A DNA stretch of 64,000 nucleotides, taken from positions 100,122 to 164,121 of the forward strand of contig CAJTMC010000002.1 in the NCBI GenBank assembly GCA_910577115.1. The letters are read 5' to 3'. The position numbers and the translations under genes are program-made. The notes beneath the pieces are model-generated. The model had not been told where the DNA came from. It did no database searches and worked only from the letters and a program-made list of their open reading frames with translations. Source of the stretch: an uncultured Lachnospiraceae bacterium. GTDB lineage: Bacteria > Bacillota > Clostridia > Lachnospirales > Lachnospiraceae. How positions within the stretch are numbered: position 1 is the stretch's first letter; every line of letters starts with the position of its first letter. This document shows, piece after piece, positions 60,501 through 64,000 of this stretch.

Positions 60501-63500
60501 TGTATGATGATAAGGTGCATAATCCGGATGAGAGAACAAGCTTGTTCCGCCCAGCTTAAAGCCGTTACCGTTACCTGCACTGACTTCTTCACCGTCCAAA
60601 GACAGCTCGCCATCTTTTACAAGTACATATCCGTTCTTATAAGCAATACTATTCTTAATCATTACAGAGCCGATTTCACCGGTCTCAACCTTAGCGAAGA
60701 GATCCCAACCGTCGTCTGCATTGTAAGCAGCAATACATCCATCAAATACGTTACCTTCTGCAACAGTAAGTTTTGCTGCAAAACCGTCAGCATCTTCATA
60801 TCCGCTGTCTGCATTCAGATAAGATGTACAGTTCAAAATCAGGTTATATCTTGGCCAGTTATCCCAAAGGTCGCTGCCGAGATATCTGCTAATCTGAATA
60901 CCTGTGTTTCCGTTCTTATACGTATTCATCTGCTCTAATACGTTGTACTCACCACAGACTCTGATACCGTCTTTTCCGTTCTCAGACCTCGTTACATCAA
61001 AGCCCTTGAGATACCAGTAGTCACCTGCAAGTATCACACCTTCGCACTTTCCGCCGAAATCGAATACCGGTCTTGACTTGGCATCCGGATCAACAAGGAG
61101 ATAAATTCTCTTATCCTTTGTACCGTCAATACCTCTCTCAATTCTTACGGTCTGTGACAGATTATAAGTACCTTCCATCAGGTAGATTGTCTGTCCCGGT
61201 GCTACATACTTCACTGCAGTATAGATATCAAGAGGATTTGCCTTTGTACCAATACCTGATGCACTGCCCAAAGGTGATACATATAATGCTTCGCCTTCTG
61301 CGCCGTATTCCTTGTAAGTTACCGTAAACGTGAATGTCTGCGGTGTATAATCAAGCAGCTGTGTAAATCCGATCTTATCTGATCTTCCTGCAAGATATTT
61401 TTCAAGGTTGCTGTCAGGATTGTAATAATTGTCCTTATCCTCATGATTCAATCCACTCGGAGTGAATGTTATCTTAAAGGTATTTGTACCGATTCCCAGT
61501 TTTACAGGCACCTCAACCGTATTATAAGTCTTTGTATATGCACCTGTAGTCTCGTTTATCTGATCTTTGATCTTTCCTGCATCGCCTGATACAAGCTCGT
61601 TACCCATTTCATCTCTGATTACAACGTGACCTTCCCAGTTTGCACTGAATGCCAACTCATAATCAGGACTGTTCGCTGTTGATGCAGAAGTTACCGAATA
61701 GCTCGGTGTCACATAAGTAATGTCTGCCTCTTCCGGCTCTGCCGTCGGATCATATGCGCTTGTCGTAAATGAAATATCTTTGTACGTGATATCTGCATTT
61801 CTTGAAGCAAAGAAACCAACATATACGAGATCCTTATCAATCTGACTCAGTCTGTCTCTGTTGTAATATCTGTTTGTTGCAACTGCTTCTTCGTCGTAAG
61901 TATAGTTACCATCTGCATCTTTTGTTGCCGGAGCATAGCTGATATAGTAACCTGTGTTATTTAATTCGATCTGGAACCAAATATCTTCGTACGGATTTGC
62001 AATTGTCGCAATGTCGCCAAGTCCTCCGATATTATTTGCAATCAGGTTATAAGTTCCCTTATGCACTGTTGTATCAAGAGGTGTTGTTGAAGTATTAAAG
62101 TAATTTGTCGTAGCTGAGCCTACTGTAAGCGGATTCTCAAACTGACTTAAATTATCGGCTGTTACACCATATCTCTCAATAGTACCGATACCAAGTCGCA
62201 TGTTAGCTCTGTCGCCTTCATCGGCTACTGTACCGTTTTCTTTATCCCAGTAGTATTCTACCTTGGTTGCAACTGCCATATAAGAGTTCGTCCAGAAGTC
62301 ACTGCCGTCTCCATTCACACCAACCCTGTCTGATGCCAGAAGACCAAAACCGTCCTGTCCGTTTGAGTAAGCCCACTGATTTACATGCGCTATTGCGCTC
62401 AGCTTAAAGTTGTTTTCATTCGGATTTACTTCTGTATAATAGAATGAAATACCATCCGTAGAGTTCGGCACAATCTTACCGGAACCATTCATTGACCATA
62501 CTCTTACGTCTTCAGGATCATCAATTGTCTGATCTTTCTCATCCTTATTATTCTCATTCGGGTAGTTAGTAACTTTGAGTTTTCCCGTATGATCCGCATC
62601 CGTGTAGCCACAGCTTCCGGATGTTATGCCAACGCTTGCGCCATATGCGCCATATGTCCACTTCTGCTGTTTGTCTGCTGTAATTTTCTTCTCTGCCGTG
62701 TCAGCCGCGCCAACTTCTTCTCCTCTTACCGGAGCTACAGAGAATACGTATGTCGTGCCAACAACAAGATCGGAAATTACAAAACTCAAAGCTTCCGGAT
62801 CTGTTGTCTGTGTTGTAAATACTTCTTTGCCTGTCTGTCCCTCTGCTGCCTTCTCATTTACCGTAATTTTGTAGCCTGTTGCTTCTTTTACTGCTACCCA
62901 GTCAACCTCAACAGAACCATTACCAAGGTTGGTAATTGAGTTAATGTGAGTTGCTCCAAGCGGAAGCATAAATGCAAATGCTTCAGATTCTCCATTCTTT
63001 GTGTCTGTTTCATCTTTACGTGAAAGTGTTGCAATAAATTTATATGTGCCAGATGATTCAGGCGCAAATGAGAACTTGTGTGTTGATGAAGTTGCTGTTG
63101 AACTATCATCTGCAAGTATCACACCTTCTGTGTCCTCTGCATTCTGCATTACGACAGTTACCTTGTCGCCTCCGTTAGTGCCTACTAACGCATTAACAGT
63201 AACCTCTATCAGGCTATTCTTACCATTTTCGTCAACTGCAAGAGCTGCTGTAACTGTAGGAGAATCTACTGTTGCCCAATCAGGACGAACTACTTCTTCC
63301 TGATTCTTATCAATTGTAGTTTTTACTTCTACCCTGTAAACTCTTACACCATTCGTTCCACCGAGTAAGTAATCTCCGCCTTCTGTAAGTTCAAATGTAT
63401 CAATAAACGAACTGCTCGTATCTGTTGTGTCTTCCGTTTTAGCAACCTGTGTTCCATCGCTCTTTAAAATTTGCATTCCACGAGCACTGCTACCGCCACT

Positions 63501-64000
63501 TCTCCAGTATACTTTTACTGTTGCTTCTGCCTGAGTACTAAACTGAATTGCCGCTGCCGGTCCTGTTGCGTTTGCTCCTGCTTGGAAGTTGAGTCCTCTC
63601 TCGGTTGAGTATCCATCAGAAAAGTCTCTCTTGTTTGTCTCTATCCTTGATGCTCCCTCAGCCTTGTAGTAAATTGAGAAGAAACCATCTGTTCCTACTG
63701 ACTCTTTTTTGCCACCGATTTCCAAGTTCGTCTGCGATGTCATCGCTTTATACTCGTCTACTTCTCCAATGTCTAAGATGCAATTAACTTCCTGTATCTC
63801 TTTCTCTACTGTAGTCGTTACTTCTACCTTGTAGATTCTGACACCGTTTGTTCCGCCAAGTAAGTAGTCCCCACCTTCTGTTAATTCTAATGTGTCAATA
63901 AATGAGCTGTTTGTATCGGTTGTCTCAGCTGTCTTGGCAACTTGAGTTCCGTCACTCTTTAAAATCTGCAATCCGCGGGAGCTGCTGCCACCACTTCTCC
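57600..64000 (-). CDS. Giant secreted pectate lyase (PL9), 5' end beyond the window
   Basis: The frame is open to the right edge, so the N-terminus and signal peptide are missing; about 2130 residues are visible. In order from the edge: two copies of a ~155-residue beta module (second at about 63785-63320, each ending in a GGTNGVR strand), an Ig-like domain (to 62960), fibronectin III-like (62950-62680), a beta-sandwich shared with the giant esterase (62670-61770), an Ig-like part, then a PL9 polygalacturonate lyase (61300-60020) with EDADGFAAKL carrying the likely catalytic Lys (near 60775) and NADDGWD for calcium (near 60715). About six YxNN repeat modules follow (59820-57640). It should cleave de-esterified pectin outside the cell. 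No sortase motif at the end. Confidence 0.9.
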   Translation of the reverse strand, partial: RSGGSSSRGLQILKSDGTQVAKTAETTDTNSSFIDTLELTEGGDYLLGGTNGVRIYKVEVTTTVEKEIQEVNCILDIGEVDEYKAMTSQTNLEIGGKKESVGTDGFFSIYYKAEGASRIETNKRDFSDGYSTERGLNFQAGANATGPAAAIQFSTQAEATVKVYWRSGGSSARGMQILKSDGTQVAKTEDTTDTSSSFIDTFELTEGGDYLLGGTNGVRVYRVEVKTTIDKNQEEVVRPDWATVDSPTVTAALAVDENGKNSLIEVTVNALVGTNGGDKVTVVMQNAEDTEGVILADDSSTATSSTHKFSFAPESSGTYKFIATLSRKDETDTKNGESEAFAFMLPLGATHINSITNLGNGSVEVDWVAVKEATGYKITVNEKAAEGQTGKEVFTTQTTDPEALSFVISDLVVGTTYVFSVAPVRGEEVGAADTAEKKITADKQQKWTYGAYGASVGITSGSCGYTDADHTGKLKVTNYPNENNKDEKDQTIDDPEDVRVWSMNGSGKIVPNSTDGISFYYTEVNPNENNFKLSAIAHVNQWAYSNGQDGFGLLASDRVGVNGDGSDFWTNSYMAVATKVEYYWDKENGTVADEGDRANMRLGIGTIERYGVTADNLSQFENPLTVGSATTNYFNTSTTPLDTTVHKGTYNLIANNIGGLGDIATIANPYEDIWFQIELNNTGYYISYAPATKDADGNYTYDEEAVATNRYYNRDRLSQIDKDLVYVGFFASRNADITYKDISFTTSAYDPTAEPEEADITYVTPSYSVTSASTANSPDYELAFSANWEGHVVIRDEMGNELVSGDAGKIKDQINETTGAYTKTYNTVEVPVKLGIGTNTFKITFTPSGLNHEDKDNYYNPDSNLEKYLAGRSDKIGFTQLLDYTPQTFTFTVTYKEYGAEGEALYVSPLGSASGIGTKANPLDIYTAVKYVAPGQTIYLMEGTYNLSQTVRIERGIDGTKDKRIYLLVDPDAKSRPVFDFGGKCEGVILAGDYWYLKGFDVTRSENGKDGIRVCGEYNVLEQMNTYKNGNTGIQISRYLGSDLWDNWPRYNLILNCTSYLNADSGYEDADGFAAKLTVAEGNVFDGCIAAYNADDGWDLFAKVETGEIGSVMIKNSIAYKNGYVLVKDGELSLDGEEVSAGNGNGFKLGGTSLFSHPDYAPYHHTVQNCAAFYNKAKGIDSNSCPNIQAINSVSFNNESYNVAYYTNVAADTDYVSNGLISFRTDFLTVGDQMTLASRKPDNAQKMDQIYNGSSYYWDPAANRSYTRDEKGASITTGSFVKKTWFESIDFDEFQANSKITENGKTTLGGLRYADGTLNMHGFLTLTGIAPIEGGAVGDAVTQPEEDELIKEEIPPADETNGEINKGDAADEGIGGVLPEDVPMMPTVESGTTLGLWIGTIDTSLCGYTGKAVKPTIHLYDGTTLLKEGKNYTISYRNNVNAYVNAEKETNPAYAEAYAKGKVPTIIIKGKGNYAGAAIAENNPSNTTINGAIAVNFDITPVDIGGDALNRVAAKDIALVEKSSAQRITPVLTFNGKKLSSSKNKDYSYEIFDEAGKALEDNRVTAAGKYTIEFTGHNNYTGTRTANVYVISADNKNMLASSFKVNKIARQTRRGYTGYNNTGDPIPVTLTTIGSSPDLIVSDKNGTPLVEGTDYELSYVNNIEVGVATVIITGIAPKYYGTKEAKFSIIAPDFNSLISDGMLQVYTGGNPANGVSGKELCDAVPYLGKAVEISGLGLAQKVDGEWKALVRGEDFTLTYSNNNRAGAANVIFKGKNNFKGTIRRTFKITPYDLSIEDADHYNAISGTFARNANGAYKDSLVVKAVKGANKPSVVLTINGNKMIQGKDYTITYRNNTWSTRHNGPEIVIKGKGALRGTLVKPFTITAKDLSDSENPITMTIDDVGISGRSGDGFIGKGTPKVVLKDSNGKTLSSGSDYDKATIKYEKISGSAGSSISADGKTATISSEDDIMTVKVTVKAKGGDKCQYTGEISGEYRVAYSKNLLKNAKVQVNYATDKYFEGGKTHFKYTGQDIRLYQPIDGAKLNNYNIPDEEKYYYTLTVTINGETLRYGRDFEILKYADGSDSYKRNNVKGGATVTIKAAANSKFAGTKVVKFYIGPKDISDGVWWEQVN

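Overview
The window reads as chromosomal DNA from an anaerobic, spore-lineage Firmicute of class Clostridia, most likely a pectin-using member of the Lachnospiraceae (the Lachnospira / Eubacterium eligens / Butyrivibrio / Roseburia neighbourhood). The placement is an inference. It rests on the order hup-rqcP-yabP-yabQ-divIC-spoIIE-tilS-hpt-ftsH (51902 down to 44734), strong GGAGG ribosome sites, AT-rich intergenic DNA, MecA adaptors, a group III type phosphofructokinase and very large secreted pectin enzymes carrying repeated YxNN...G.A.V.I.G modules. No phage, CRISPR array or intact insertion sequence is visible. The only mobile-type gene is one Rpn/PD-(D/E)XK transposase-family gene broken by an in-frame stop.

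Layout. 0-5 kb: an operon of lipase-like hydrolase, metallophosphoesterase and epimerase, then a small gene behind a long GC-rich structured leader, then an HD-GYP-family protein. 5-15 kb: lipoproteins, a membrane-anchored FKBP/trigger-factor-like foldase, an LRR protein, a MoxR ATPase plus VWA pair, a flavodoxin-fold reductase, an SGNH hydrolase, a NodB deacetylase and a small MecA-like protein. 15.4-24.1 kb: one 2908-residue secreted protein with two SGNH (CE12-like) esterase domains around a CE8 pectin methylesterase. 24.6-34.7 kb: a DUF1858 redox protein, MecA, a GH18 protein, phosphofructokinase, a zinc-ribbon membrane protein, MscL with a zinc-ribbon tail, tRNA-Tyr, a Uma2 protein, a Sel1 protein and a metallopeptidase lipoprotein. 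35-41.5 kb: two GH43 enzymes without signal peptides, then two large lipoproteins (DUF3298 and DUF4349). 41.7-57.4 kb: the broken Rpn gene, a DEAD-box helicase, the conserved ftsH-to-hup block, a PEGA lipoprotein, a CotS-like kinase, the CCA-adding enzyme and acetate kinase. 57.6-64 kb: the C-terminal 2.1 kres of a second giant secreted enzyme with a PL9 pectate lyase domain, running off the right edge.

How it fits together. The two giant proteins make a pectin pair: one removes acetyl and methyl esters, the other cleaves de-esterified polygalacturonate by beta-elimination. They share a beta-sandwich module and the same YxNN repeat modules, which probably hold them to pectin or the cell surface. 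The intracellular GH43 pair would finish imported arabino- or xylo-oligosaccharides. Phosphofructokinase and acetate kinase represent downstream fermentation. A sequence matching the CcpA cre consensus lies just upstream of ackA.

Less expected signals are: a short palindrome (TGACACAAGTGTCA) recurring at unlinked sites, some inside reading frames; a ~65-nt two-hairpin repeat present twice with compensatory changes; a terminator hairpin directly behind the DEAD-box helicase promoter; a spoIIE promoter with 21-bp spacing as known for Spo0A-driven spoIIE; tandem GAACATGTTC operators; a structured 340-nt leader RNA; and several enzymes with substituted active-site residues (HD-GYP, CotS kinase, VWA/zincin, Rpn). 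All family assignments are from reading motifs by eye; no database search was run.
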